From assembly GCF_029784165.1 (NCBI RefSeq), contig NC_073694.1, positions 41,645,006 through 41,709,005 of the forward strand: a DNA stretch of 64,000 nucleotides, read 5' to 3'. Positions 19,601 to 32,438 of the stretch are shown piece by piece (position 1 is the stretch's first letter; each line of letters opens with the position of its first letter). The stretch comes from Wyeomyia smithii (Eukaryota > Arthropoda > Insecta > Diptera > Culicidae). Made by a program: the position numbers and the translations under genes. The notes beneath the pieces were generated by a model that saw only the letters and a list, made by a program, of their open reading frames with translations, was not told the origin of the DNA and did no database searches.

Positions 19601-20539
19601 TGTGATAATGAACGATAAAGGGTGGACGGCTTGTCACCTCCTGCCCTGACAGCGACGACGACGACAACAACAACAACGACGGGATGGTCCAAAGAATGAT
19701 AATAATGTTTATGCTTCCTAATTTCAAGCTACATAGCGACAGCAGATGTCGTCCTCGGCTTGCCGCCTTTCAATCAAGCGAGTGTGAATTATGATTATAA
19801 TGAAGGCACTAAGAGAAGCGTTGCCAGGAAACAGTTACTTCATTATTTACCTACTTGGTCCCGTTAACATCAAGTGAAAAATTCGGATTGGGCAAACTTT
19901 CGGTTACTCGAATAATCTCGGCAGCCTCATTTATGAACAGTTATAAAGAGGTGCACAGATAATCGCGCAGCTCTGCTGCTCATGTCGGCGCAAATATGTC
20001 ACCACACAAATACGAGAATAATTTATCATCTCTGAGTAACGATATAAAATTACAACATTTATTGCCAAAAGTTCCCTACCAGTTTTATTCGAGTAACCGG
20101 AAGGCACAACAAAAGGCAAAGGCGAATTAGGGCGAAAATTGTCGAATCCAGTTGGTGGAAGGTTTTACTCATAAAGTAAACAATATTTTGAACTCAGTAG
20201 CTTCTGATTGTTTTTAAAGAAATAAAGCGAGTTCGCCTCTGCGAAAAATAGCAAAGCCTACTTTTGGATTACGAAGCTTGATTTGTTTTTTTTTTCGGCA
20301 AAAACTTTGCGGTCAAATGTTAGTTAGTGTACATGTTATAAGTCCCCTTGGCCTCTTCTAGCCAAAATACGAACATAAGATAGCAGGTTCGTTTGTCCGG
20401 AGAGTCAATCTCGCTCGAAGTGATTTTTTTAGTTGTGTTTGTTTTTTGTATTACGACAATATACTTTACAATTCAAAAAAAAAAAAAAAGCGTTAACCGC
20501 TTTCGATATTTTTCCAATAAAACGTTAGGAAGAAACGTT
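16671..20539. other. Unassigned intergenic or intronic sequence
   Basis: No recognisable gene. Small ORFs (for example 17971-18183 and 18277-18519, 70-80 codons) lack motifs. A short trinucleotide run (gac/aac, 19648-19683) is present. GC-richer patches at 17690-17780, 18640-18740 and 19490-19760 could be host exon or regulatory sequence, but nothing identifies them. Confidence 0.4.
19648..19683. repeat. GAC/AAC trinucleotide repeat
   Basis: gcgacgacgacgacaacaacaacaacgacg: an imperfect trinucleotide microsatellite. Confidence 0.85.
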
Positions 20540-21085
20540 ATCAACTTACGCGACAAAATTGTTGGAGTAGATCTTACGCTTCAGTTTTGCCCAGAAACTC
20601 TCGATAGGGCGCAGCCAGGGGACGCTCCATCTCCTCCAATGATTGCTTTGAGTAGTGGGCCGACGGCAGATCCAGCCAGTACACCGCGTTTTACCCCCTA
20701 ATGGTATTTCTTGATAAACGGCGCAACTTCCGGCAGGTACTTCTTATTGTAAATTTCCGAAAGAAGAGCAGCTTTGACATCCCCTTCTTGCTTCTTGCCA
20801 CAGTAACACCTTCTCGGAAAACTTGGTGTGTCCAATGAACTTCACCTCGGAGCTCACTTCCTTCGTGAAAGAAGTAAAATACGAAGTGCCCTGCCAGTCG
20901 TTGCCATCCATGTTGGTCAGGTAATTTTCACAGTTTGGCCGTTGGCACCAATTTTCCGATCAAGCGCAAGCAGCGATGTAGCCACTTCTCCCTAGGTCTT
21001 CCTGTTCAGCATCCTTTGGAGCTTCTCATCGGAACCGGAATCTGTAGCTTTACAAACTCTCGCTAAACGATATCCATTAAAAAGC
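20540..21085 (-). pseudogene. Mariner-type transposase relic (mosquito DD37E-like), copy 1
   Basis: Read on the minus strand, fragments in several frames give MLNRKT..GEVATSLLALDRKIG, then MDGNDWQGTSYFTSFTKEVSSEVKFIGHTKF, KKGMSKLL, IYNKKYLPEVAPFIKK, VYWLDLPSAHYSKQ and RPIESFWAKLKRKI. The last two hold the second Asp and the Glu of the DDE triad. Compared with the related copies at 39.85 and 47.84 kb, the segment with the first catalytic Asp (DDET) is deleted, and there are stops and frameshifts, so it is inactive. The assignment to a DD37E-like mosquito family rests on recall of family motifs. Plus-strand ORFs here are shadows. Confidence 0.85.
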
Positions 21086-21859
21086 GGTCGCTCGCACATA
21101 CAATTTCATGTTTCGAACATAGAACATATTACATTTTTTTAGGTTCTGTCCGATAATTCCGTGTGGGTAAGTACTAACGTTCCGTTAGTGATATGAACCT
21201 CACCAAGATTCTTCTGCATATGTTTTTCACGTTAGAACAGTCAAAACACCAAGATTTAACCTTCAACAGTCCCTTGAAAAATGAACTGCAGGCAAACAAC
21301 CAGTTTGTGCAAAATATATATCAAGTAGGAATCCCGATAGAGACCGTCGAATTCGGGGTGGACCCCGCACTCGTTGGGTGTGTGCTGTCGCCGAGGATGT
21401 CCGCGTTATAGGTGTTAGAGGTGACCGGAGGATAGCAGCCCAAAACCGGATGATATGGTGACTATTTTTGGATTCGGCACTGGATCGATAATCGGTTTGT
21501 AGCCGCAAAAGTAAATAAGCGATTACCCAATCCGCACGGGAGTCACAAACGAAATGAGGCTTTGGTCTCAATATTGTCCCTCAAACGTTTTAGAAAAAAG
21601 TGGGGCGTTAGTTTTTGTAATTGAGTAACTATTACTTTTTTAGAAACACTTATGTGAATTTTCTCATAAAAGTCACTAAAGTTTTCATTAAAAAACAAAT
21701 TTTACTAATTTTTGTCTCTGTGACAATTGAATTAGAATTTCCAAGTTTCTCTCTTAAGTATCACATACCAAATTGCTTTACTTTGGAAGCAAGGGTATTT
21801 TTTTCATTAAGTAGTCACGGTGATAATTTGAAGAACAAAAGACATTTTGTCCAGAGAAA

Positions 21860-22210
21860 TAGTTTTCCCAGTTAGTCACTGTGACTTTCGAGAGGAAATA
21901 TACAACAACAGTTTTGTTTGAAAGAAGGTGTGACCTTTTAGAAAACTCATAAGTTATTAGCATTGTCACAGTGATCTTGATAATCATCTCTTTTGGTTTG
22001 AGCTGATATCAGGAAAAGTAAACATCAAGTTATGACCGATAAATATCACTGTTTGTTCACCGTGACTTTTGTCAGAAAATATATGACAAATGTTGTTTTA
22101 GAATATGTGATCCTTTTAAAAAATATATTTTATTAACATTGTCACATGAATTTATGTAATTATCTCTTTTCGATCGAATAACAAAAAAAACATTACCTCA
22201 ATATAACATA
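21860..22210. repeat. Diverged tandem repeat, ~178-bp period, two clear units
   Basis: tcactgtgactttcgaga near 21876 recurs as tcaccgtgacttttgtca near 22057. tgtcacagtgatcttgataat near 21964 recurs as tgtcacatgaatttatgtaat near 22140, each followed by tatctctttt. Weaker GTGACAAT-containing echoes continue to about 22930. Confidence 0.7.
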
Positions 22211-24379
22211 TTCCCTCCGTATCAATTGATCGTTAATCAATAATCTCTAATCATTATCGGAAAGAACAAATCTTTTTTTCACAAAGGTCACCAAGAATAA
22301 TTGGTGACGAATTCCTATAGTTTTTTCGTTCAACAAGATGGAGGTGACAATTACTAAAAGCGGTAAAAATATATGTAATAAAAATATAGCATAATATAAT
22401 TTATACATTTTCCTCCTAAATTTTATATATTTGTGACAATATTATAACAGAGGTTGCATTAGAACAGACATATGATTAAAAAGAAGAATGCGTGTAATAT
22501 TTTTGTGTTTTTGAAATATTTGAAATATTACGAATATCATTCAAAACCTAATTTTTCTGACGGCGCATGAAAATTTCAAGAGGTAGGCGATATACTTTCA
22601 CCATAAAAATGGAATTGTGTTTGAAAAACACTTTTGGCATTTATCGCAATTCCAATTTCTTGTGTGTTATCACTTTATATGTACACATTCAGTCATTTCT
22701 AATTTCCATCAGCGAAATAAAAAGAATCTAAAACAAGTTGGTCACAAATGAAATAATTTATTCTAGAGCTTTGTCACGAAAAATATTAATGAATGTATTG
22801 ATAAAAATATGACTCGCGGTGACAATTTCAAACAAAGGAAACATTTCTGATTTCTTCTATAAACATCACCAAGTTGTTCATACGAAAAAGCAGAACATTC
22901 TAACAAACCACTTTGTGACAATTACCAAAAGTTTGAATAAGGGTTTAAGCCCCGCCTTTTCGACGCTTTTTCAGCATTCCTGAACATTTACAGAGAATAT
23001 TCTTAGTACGAATATGAATTTTCTTTTAATGGTCACCAACATGCTATTTGTGCGAACTGGGTAGAAATACTGAAAGTTTTTCTTTTGCGCAATACGTCCA
23101 GTAGGTGTCACACAAGTTAATCGAAACCACATTTTTTTAGAATTTCGTACATCTGTTTGACTGTGTGATACAAAAAAAAGTTAAAATAAATCGCGTCTTG
23201 CCAGAATTATCTGCAAATCCGTAGAAATGTGATCTAATACGCTCAATATAAATGCAACTGTGCATACGTATTTAGTTCAACAAAGTAAGTATTTTCTGCG
23301 AGTGCAAAAATTTTGTTTTATTCTAAAGTAACTATTTAGAACTATTAAAAACTACATTTTCAAAGTTCTTCAGTAACAATGTTACAATGCCGATATATTA
23401 TATAAATCTTGCTGATTTCGAACTTTCACATAAAGGTGATATTTATATATATTACTTGTGAGAAAAAAAATCCGCTGTATATATTTTATAAAGCATTAGT
23501 AGTTTTTTAGAGTTTTTTTAAAACACATTTTTTGTGAAACCAGAGGTTTTTGAGCCAAAATGCACAAGAAGAATATTGATGTTGAAATGATTGTAGGAGC
23601 AGTTTCCCTACGCATTTAATTGATTATTATTATAACACATGGCATAGGACAAACTGAGCTTTATTTGCTTTCGATGCTAATGTCGTTTCTTTCGACATCA
23701 ATCTCGGTTTCCTTTAGTACGGTGGTATGCTGTGAAAAGTGTTATAAAAATGTTCCCTTCCTAAATGTATATTACATTATTACGTTACTACCCCTTAACG
23801 AAATTTAAGCGTCAATGTTCAGATAAAAAGGCGAAAGCTTCCAAAGCGTGTTGTGGCTTGAAGGAAAGACACCTTTTGTCGAATGGAAGCAGATTCCATA
23901 AGTACAATTGTTGCGTGATGCATATTGCCGATGTGCGACTGAGCGAAAATGCTGTTCGTGCCGACGTTAACTGGCGGCAGACTTGAGTATGGTAGTAATG
24001 GTAGTGCCTGGATATTTAGCTTGAGTTTGGTTTGATATTTGGCCTTGTTTTCGGCTCTGATTGGCCGAAATAAACGTTTAACAAAGTTCTACATTTATCA
24101 ATACTAAAATAGCTATCGTCACATAATTTGGTGGACGCAGGGCTAATTTTTCAATTGATTGCTGTAAAAACGAAGGGAAGGGTTTTCGATTTGCAACAAC
24201 CTTCAGAGTTTTTTCATTCCAAGGTCAATGATTGTTTTTTACGTGATTTTATTATACATGATTTTTTTTTACACATGACGGATAATTTTATCAAAACGAC
24301 GCGATCTTGTTTTTACACGATTTGTTCAAAATCACCCGACTTTTTTGCGCAGACACATCTGAAACGAGTTTGAGAGCGT
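22211..24379. other. AT-rich sequence, no gene
   Basis: Scattered GTGACAATT motifs continue from the tandem array. At 24080-24360 a T-rich block with repeated ttttacacgattt-like phrases resembles MITE interior sequence, but no ends were found. Confidence 0.4.
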
Positions 24380-26075
24380 TTCATGACGAACATCCATCTT
24401 AAATAAATAGTAGTAGAAAGTAGGTCGCCTGTGGTCAGGCAACCCACGATACAGTGCTCGAATTAGCATACTAAAAGTATGAGTAGGGAGTTATGGGCGA
24501 AACTATTATCGATGAGGTCATATAGGGGGAGTGGGTCAAGAACGAAAATTGATGATAGGAAGATTATTATCAAGAAATCGGAACCTAGAGTTAGAAATTT
24601 TAGAACTAAGAATAACAGTAATATAAAAAGGAAGAAAAAGAAGAATTCTAGGCTTGGACGCCTAAGAGGAGAAAGCGTTGTGCTAATGCCGAATCGAAGT
24701 TTATTTGTAGCAAACAAACGGGAATTATCAATCGTGATAATTAAAGTTTGTTATCAAGTGAAAATAGTAAATTTATTAAAGCCGTGAGTCGAGTGACAAT
24801 AGTAAAATTTTAACGACTAGGGTATAGAAAAGGATAGGAAGTGAGTCGTGAAATAAGAACAAAGATATCTGACAAAGCAGGAGCCACGTGGTGGCTTCCC
24901 GCTGTTGGGAATCCAGTTCTGGATCGCATCCCATCTAATTGCAGCCGCAGACATCCCGGCATTGAAAATTGGCTCGGTCGCACTACCGCTGGCGAGCTAT
25001 CGGATCGGTGGACCTGGGGATCCCCTAAGTGTGCCTATCGCCTCCAGGTTGCGTACCTCTATAGGTGCATTTGGAGAGCGTTAGTCATCGTGCAGCATCT
25101 CTGCATCGCGAGCACCACTTGCCATTACAGTGGTTGCAACACACCGCGAACGTGTCAATCTGGGGAAAGAATTCCCAACGCCAGTGAAATCCCCCCGACT
25201 CACGCTAAACCGAAGCAAGCCTTCCGAAGGTCCCGATCCTCGAACGGACGAATCCGTTTGTCTCCGCCTGTCGTCGGTCCGTCAGCAGGGTCAGCCATCG
25301 CCCTCATAGCCGCGTCGCTCGAAGCGGCATCGGTGCCAACGCCGAGCAACTAATCGACAGCCAGCACTGCCAGTTTCTGCCAACCTGGCCGCACCAGCAT
25401 TACTCGACGGCTGTCGCAAACCACAGCTGGGGTGGTTAGAACACCACTCTGAAGAGAGAACCCGTGAGTACAATACCCCACCCACAAACACACACCGGAG
25501 AACCTGTAAAAACGTAGTAGGGAACGAGATTGTCAAGTAGGGGGAAAACCGAGCAGCTAGGAAAAACGACTCACGGCACTAAGAAACAACCAGACCGATC
25601 GTTCCTGCTGGCTAGCAAATGCGCTCCGGCAGATCAGCTGATTGTTCCTTAGAGGGACCAGAAAGATAGAAGAAAATGGGGGTTAGGAGAGTAAGAAAAA
25701 ACAAAATGACATAAATTCCCAAACTTTGGAAAAAGTTACCAAAACATTTTTTGTTGTTTTCAACGTTCGAACTTGGTTGCTACCAGTTAACTTTACGCAA
25801 TTAAAAGGGAAATAAAAGATAGAATTTGGGAAGGAATTTATTTAGGAGTGTTTATACGCTTAGGAACTTTAAAGAAATCTGGTTTTGGGAAGGACTTGGA
25901 AAATTGGAGTTGGAGGAAAACACCTGAGGGTGGATCCTGCGGTAAGACTGGGGAATAAAAGCTAGCCAGGGCAAACCGATCTGAAATTCCTGACAGACTA
26001 CTTGTCGTCTGGCGCATAAGTCGGGTATTAAGAGGTCTTACCTGGATCCTCCTTACACATCAATCGCGTAGAAAA
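24380..26075. other. Unidentified segment with a GC-richer block (24860-25650)
   Basis: A purine-rich, A-rich stretch (24480-24860) leads into a block that is much GC-richer than the surroundings. It starts tgttgggaatccag at 24903, and ggtcttacctggatcctccttacaca ends near 26070. TG..CA-like ends and the sharp change in composition suggest an LTR or other retroelement terminal region, but no second copy lies in the window. The 170-codon ORF at 24841-25353 has no motif. Family unknown. Confidence 0.35.
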
Positions 26076-26296
26076 AATCCAGTGTAAGTTCATCCTTAGG
26101 GGAGAGGGGTTGACACCCATGAAAATAATTTTCATGTGTGTCTCTTTCAGAAGTGTTATACCCGTCAGAACAGTTATCCACGATCAGCCGTATGGATTGG
26201 CTTCGATGTCAATTAAAAACGCACATATTAATTCTGTTGATTTTGATACTGTTATTAGACGATTTTCTGCTGCGAGATGAAAACGTTCTACAATCT

Positions 26297-26372
26297 GCGG
26301 GAGCTTCGTAGCCGCAAGGTTACAGAGCCCGCTTTTAAAAGCGAGTGGTCGTGGGTTCGAATCTTAGTAGAA
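26297..26372 (+). mobile_element. tRNA-derived SINE head (RNA polymerase III boxes A and B)
   Basis: tagccgcaagg (A-box-like, about 26310) is followed about 45 bp on by gggttcgaatct (B box, about 26352-26364). Spacing is as in a tRNA, within a tRNA-length segment from gggagcttcg. The acceptor stem does not pair well and the sequence runs on without a tRNA-like end, so a SINE or tRNA relic is preferred to a functional tRNA gene. The 3' body (to about 26750) is unassigned. Confidence 0.5.
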
Positions 26373-27276
26373 TAAGGTCATGAGGTTGTCAAAGGACTTT
26401 AACATGGGTTTATTCTCAGGCTCAGGCTACATACCCATTTCTTTCCAGCTGAATTCTATCGTACTCCTGCTGACTTTCATCCTAGAAAAAAAGTCCCTCT
26501 TATAATAAGAGTGGTCTGAGTAACGCATAATAGTTCTCTTCAGGGAATTGTCGTTATGGCGCGATCTTGGCTGGAGGAACGAGGTTTCGACTCTTCCCCG
26601 TGACAAAACAAGTCCTTCTTATATCTTAGGAATATATATCCTCTACAGGAAATTGTAATTGGCGATATTGGTAGGATAGAAAGAGACTCGGTACAGTAGA
26701 GCTGTAAGCTTGAAACGAAAGGGTTGACTCTCACAAGCAAGCAGGGATATGAATGAAAAAGCGTATCATTTACTTCACTAGTAATACTGCCTCATGTTAT
26801 TGGCAGTGCGGAGTACAGAACACACCTGAGCAATATCACAATAGATCAAATGTTTCTGGTAGCATTGATAAGTCCACACAGAGGAAAAAAAACAATCTGC
26901 TAAATCCATCTATGCTGTTGTTTTGATTGTATACAGCCTAGGTATATTTTTTTATTTAAAAATATAATAATAAATCACAATTGTTGGTCACATGATTATT
27001 GAAATGATAAGTGGTTGTCAAACCAGTAATCAAAAGTTGTCAAATTAGTTTCTGTTAATACGAAAAAATCATACTGAAAATGTTAAATTATTCCGACCCA
27101 ATTGACATAAATCGACAGCACTTCAGTGTTACCAAGGTTACCAATTTTGCGTGTAAACAACTACAGCAGATACCTAGGTTACCTACTACGACAGTCTGCG
27201 GCTACGTTCATCCATGATAATGTGATTAATTCATGATTAACAGTGTGATGAATATGGCGGCGTCGTGAGATGAACG

Positions 27277-27606
27277 ATTGGGTTGTTTAGCTATATTAGT
27301 TTTTTATATCATCTGAAAGATCTGCATTTTCTGGGTGAAACGTGATTTAAAAAAAAATTCTATCGTTATCCTTCGCTTTTTAAATCAAGATTTAAAACTG
27401 CTCGAAATCTGCTCGAAATCGCTACAATGACAGTTCGCCCATATACCAACTGTCATTGTAGCGATTTGGACCGAATTTTAATTCTTCATTTAAAAATCGA
27501 AGGATGATGATATAAAGTTTTAAAAAATCACATTTTGCTCAGAAAATTACACTCCTTCAAGTAATACATAAAAATCGGAAATCCGTGAATAGCTAAACAA
27601 CCCAAT
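27277..27606. mobile_element. 330-bp fold-back MITE
   Basis: Terminal arms attgggttgtttagctat (27277-27294) and atagctaaacaacccaat (27589-27606) are perfect inverted copies. The inverted symmetry continues inwards: ccttcgctttttaaat pairs with atttaaaaatcgaagg, and the centre tcgctacaatgacagt / actgtcattgtagcga (27420-27467) is a perfect stem. It has no coding capacity. The target duplication is not clear. Confidence 0.85.
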
Positions 27607-30600
27607 TGAGCAGTGCTTTAAGTTTTGCGATGGATATGGAAGCGTTGTGAAAAATGATTTGTTTACAAAATTCAGAATAAATATAGCTAAGTTTACTAAA
27701 TATACAATGCTGAGCGATTCCATAAAAGCACGTAAGCGTATTTTGTTTTTGTGTTCAATGATTCTGTATAAATTTGGTGTTTAATCCGTGCATTTTTCGT
27801 GAATATCGGCTTAATGAGATGAATAATGGAGCAGTTTCCCTACAAACCGTTTAGATGCTGAAAATAAGTTTTGATCATTAATAAACACTCGGTGCAGAAG
27901 ATACAAGTTTACCTAATACGTCACAAGTTGTACTGGCTCTTAAAATATTCGTAATTTTCGGTACCATATTTACATAGACCGTTTTCAAAAAAAAAAATCG
28001 TAATTCAGAAAAAAATCTGCTAATACCGCAAAATGACGCCTTTAGCCCATACGAGTATATGTGCTAAGATTTTTTCTTGAATTGCTCTACTCTAAAAAAT
28101 AAACAAATAACAATCTCTTGCAAGAACGTTCCAAAAGACTAGCGACATAAAACTAAAATTAGAACACCAACCCATGTTTGGCTGTTGTTCAACCGTTGCT
28201 CGTGAGGTTCGCCCCGGAATATCCTGAGAATAACCGCAATCCAGCGTGCGGTTGTCCCGAAGTCACCTGCTAATGGATTAAAGCAATCAGAGCGTAGGTA
28301 ATACATAAATTATAGAAACGGGTACGGCCGGGACAGATGCAGAAAATCGCTTCGAAAGCAGAATCGGCACCGAGAGCGCTCAGCTTGCCATCGCATCGCG
28401 CGTCGGAAGCACCTCGGTGACAATGATGCTCCCGGGCCAACTGCACGGCTTCACAGGAGCTAAGGTTTTCCACGAGTTACAGCACGAGGCTGTCAGGATT
28501 GAAATGCTTATTAGTAGTTTTAATTAATTCTAGTCATATTAAATTGCTTTCCGGTGTACGTTGCGGAAGTTGATTAAATGCTAACTAGGTAACTAACGTC
28601 ACAGCTGAGATCTTTTCAAATGGAGGTGAAATTCTAATTTTATTTATGAAAAATACATGCAATGTTTAAAACTAACTTCGTATAATAATTTATTCACATT
28701 CTATTACTTGTACATTACTGGTTCGGTTGTCAGGCTGTTGAATTTTGTAATTGGATAATCCTTTAAAATACCACACCCCGTAATTCTACTAATTTCTTTT
28801 TTGACTGATGACTGTTGACCGGCGTTCAACCTTACTAATAAACCCTGTGGCCACTAACCAGCCACCCTTCTCTAATGAGGTAACGAAAAACTGATCCCTG
28901 ACATTGTTCCAAAGTCAACAGAGCAACAAGTTGACCTTTCTTGCAACATATCGTAGCCGGGTCGTTTATTCCTTTCTGTTCCCAGCCCAGATAGAGCTCT
29001 TGGTTCAGCTGCCAGCCACGACATCGGCTGTCGAAACTCGTTTGGTGTATTTTGGGTAATGGGTTCGGTAACGGGTTAATTATGGTTACTGATATTCGAA
29101 AGCAAACTGCCTTCACCAGCATGGCACTAATAATTACCGGATACGAGCTGGCTCTATGACACGGGCCAGCAGCTTGGCACACAAGATGTGATCCAATAAA
29201 CGAAAATGGGAGCGTATTGCTTTGTTTGTCTTTTCTTATGGAGTGGTAAGTAATTATTTTTATGATGTGTCATATGTTTGGGACATTTTTCTAAGGGGAA
29301 TGAGAGTATAATTAATTAATAGCACATGATTTCTCTCTAACTCCAATGAAAATCATCAAACCATTAAACATGTCTTTGTATAAAAAATTGGCACATATAT
29401 GACTTTCATCTCAGTTTAAATCAGGCATTCTTATAAACCGACTCTTCAATCTTTCTCCCTTGATGAACAAATATGCTAGAGCGATTAAATTGGCTGATTA
29501 AAATATTGCGATCACTCGTTCTGAGGAATTCTGATTCGAGGTTTTTAGCCTCCACAGAAAGTTTTTAGCCTCCCCTAGAATTTTCCAGGGAATGATTGTA
29601 TTCAATATAAATACATTTCATACTTTTTATCAGAGCATCATATTTCTATTTTCAGGCACTTGCTTCGTTTTGAATTGGGGTCGGCCAACTCTACACCGTC
29701 CCGGTCTACACTTTTGAGCTTGATAAAAAAAATCACTTTCAGGGTGGTTTCATTGGTATGCGTAATAATAGGGATAGATGTCAATTTGTTTTGCTTTGTT
29801 CATTACTTATTTTCGCCATCGTCTTTTTGTCTCGTTTCCATATCATATTTCCATCTCGCAAATGTGCTGAAAAAAAATTACCTGTCACTTTACCAGGTGG
29901 AAATAGTTTTGACACATTTATGTTGGTAACTCCCAAAAGTACATTCTGACAGAAAAAGTGTAGTCCGAAAAGTGAAAAACAAAAAAAAAAAAACAGGGAC
30001 AGGGTAAAAAGTGCAGACCGAGTGTAGCTACACCGCGAAAATGAATTCGACATAAGTTGTGGTATTCTAGTGTGTATGTTTTGTTTTTAAAAATTAACTT
30101 TGGATCCGAATGGTACCAGTGAAAAAGTCACAGTCAAAAGCAAGAATCATAATTGAATACAAATCCAAAATAATCGTGTTTTGTTATTTACCCTGATTTC
30201 TCCTCGTTATATAAAAATAACTTCTTTACGAACGAACGGAGGAACGAACAGACTATATTATCAGAGCACGTTTAGATATCTTCTTTTTATATCTTCGTTC
30301 CAAAATAGTTTATATTCAGAAATGACATCTGCAGTCAAAGGATAGCACAAAATACTATTTTTAACTAGATAAATTAGTCTTGCATTAGTTGTATGCTACC
30401 TGCTGACATTGATGATCATAAGTGATATCAATGGCGGTCTACGAAAGCAGAGACTGCCAAATAACTTCATTTACCCAAGTCAATCACTTTTATACCAGTC
30501 ACGGCTGTGCCGTAAATTTAGCCCGCTTTACTGCGTGTCCAGGCGAAATGTAATATATTCATGTAGATAAAAGGCCTTGTTAACTCAGGATGCCAGTCGG

Positions 30601-32438
30601 CGAGAATTGGGGGGTTGAACGACTGTGGAAGCTTTTCAGCACCGTATAATTGAGATTTATTTTCCACCGAGCGGTACCAATCAAAAATTCTGGTTCATTA
30701 AAATCACTATTTATGATTTGGCAAACGAAAAACCGTAATTTTTATGAGATGTTGATTATCGCTACCGTTCCACCGTTTTTACCGCTTTAATGAACTTCAT
30801 TACTCCTGTTTTCGTTGTTTTTCTTTATGAAACGACCCATGAAAAAGCGTTAGAGCGAAGAAAAAAAAACGGTGCACTCAAATATGCATAACCGTAGATT
30901 GAAACGCTTCCAGAAAGTTTTTCGTCAAGTTTTGCACGGTACCTAAAAACTTTTTTGTTGGCTATCATCAAATTCAAGTACCCCTGACTGACTCTTAACT
31001 GAAACTACCGTTTCACTTCGTTTCATCCTTTCAAGAACACTTGAATGGGACTTTTGATGATGTCAAACTGCTGAAACAGAATATGTAATAGGAGGAAGAC
31101 TGAGTTGATTTTTAAAATTAATGTCCGCGAAAGGGTTTTTTTCGACCAACTTTCTGAAGCGTTCATGATTTTATCGAATGACAGGATGGATGACCACTAA
31201 TAGAAAGCCATACCGAGCTTTAATCAATGCAATTTCATCACCATCTATCCCGGAACCGGCTGTTAACAATAACAAAAGACAACATCGTAATACATACGTT
31301 CACCCGAGCAGCCCCAATGAGAAACGCAAACACTTGGGCGACCACATCAACACGAGTGAGGGATAACTTTGTTTGCGTATGAATGTATGTCCCCCGAGAA
31401 GACCCCATCCACTTCTGTTCAACCGACTAGCGAAAGGACGAAGTTGAAGAGCATTAATAATCGTCCTATCTGCTTTTTCTACACATACGCTCACTGCACT
31501 GGTGGTTTCCGTTTAATCAGTGCAGCCATCTGGTAAACAAGGTTGCCATAATGAGACAAACTTGTGGATTTTTTGCTGGCAATGAGCTTCCGTTGGGTTT
31601 GGTGAATGTGGTCAACGAAGTGAGTCGAACACTAGTAACCTACTTGCATGGCAACACTGATTCCCGATGGGCAACTAGGCAAGACGATTCGGTACCCAAG
31701 TTGCACTATTGGTAAACATGCGATATTTGCACGTCCTGGCGCACAATACGGGAGTTGTTGAACAGAGCCTGGTTGAACGACAGTCTTTTGTGTGTGTGTG
31801 TGGATGCAGTACACATCAGTTTCAATGAGGACGTCCTCCGTACAAAGAATCTTCGTGCACCGCCGGCGCTGGGATCAGCTGTGCTGTGAAGAAGCGGTAA
31901 ATAACATTTTGCGATTATCAGCGAATGAGGCAGCGTAGGATCAAAAGAAAATCTTACGTCTGTGGGTTTAGCGTTTCGTTTATCGCTTACACAGCTACTT
32001 TCTGTGTGGTTTATGTTGCTAGAACAGATTAAGCTCTTTTATAAGTAATATTTACAGTTTCTTCCAATTTGTGTAGTGGAATTGTCTAGTAATACGTCCA
32101 AGATTTCGCAGGACCTCTATAAGCCTTAATAAACGTAAGAATGCGTTTTGTCAGACACTCTTCCTTGTTCGGGCTCATCATCTTGTACATATCGGGAATC
32201 TAGATTTCATTCCGCAATCGCAAATCGCTTGCTCGATTCAGAATTTTCTAGAAAATTTATCAAGGAAATTAAATTAAACTGGCTAGGAACGTCTGCTCAA
32301 GCTATAGTTTTGTAGAACTTTAGGCTTGGAAGCTGTCCAAAGTTCATCTTTACGTACATTTCATCGTCCATTAGCAAGTTTCCTTTGTACTTCAAAACTT
32401 TACTTTACTCATTCTTCTATTTACAGAAAAAAAAGGTT
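27607..32438. other. Unassigned intergenic or intronic sequence
   Basis: No identifiable gene. GC-richer patches at 28190-28470 and 28810-29180 carry ORFs of 67-115 codons without motifs. A polypyrimidine-AG (ttctattttcag, 29644-29655) precedes an unremarkable stretch. A GT microsatellite lies at 31788-31802. Host exons may be present but cannot be supported. Confidence 0.4.

Noticed and set aside
20393..20701. 102-codon ORF with a hydrophobic start resembling a membrane anchor
   Set aside because: Its second half is antisense to the mariner relic, and the first half crosses a poly(A) run.
24841..25353. 170-codon ORF in the GC-richer block
   Set aside because: The length is expected in GC-rich DNA; there is no domain, and the opposite strand is also open in part.
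26297..26372. Functional tRNA gene
   Set aside because: The acceptor stem does not pair and there is no terminator directly after. A SINE or tRNA relic fits better.
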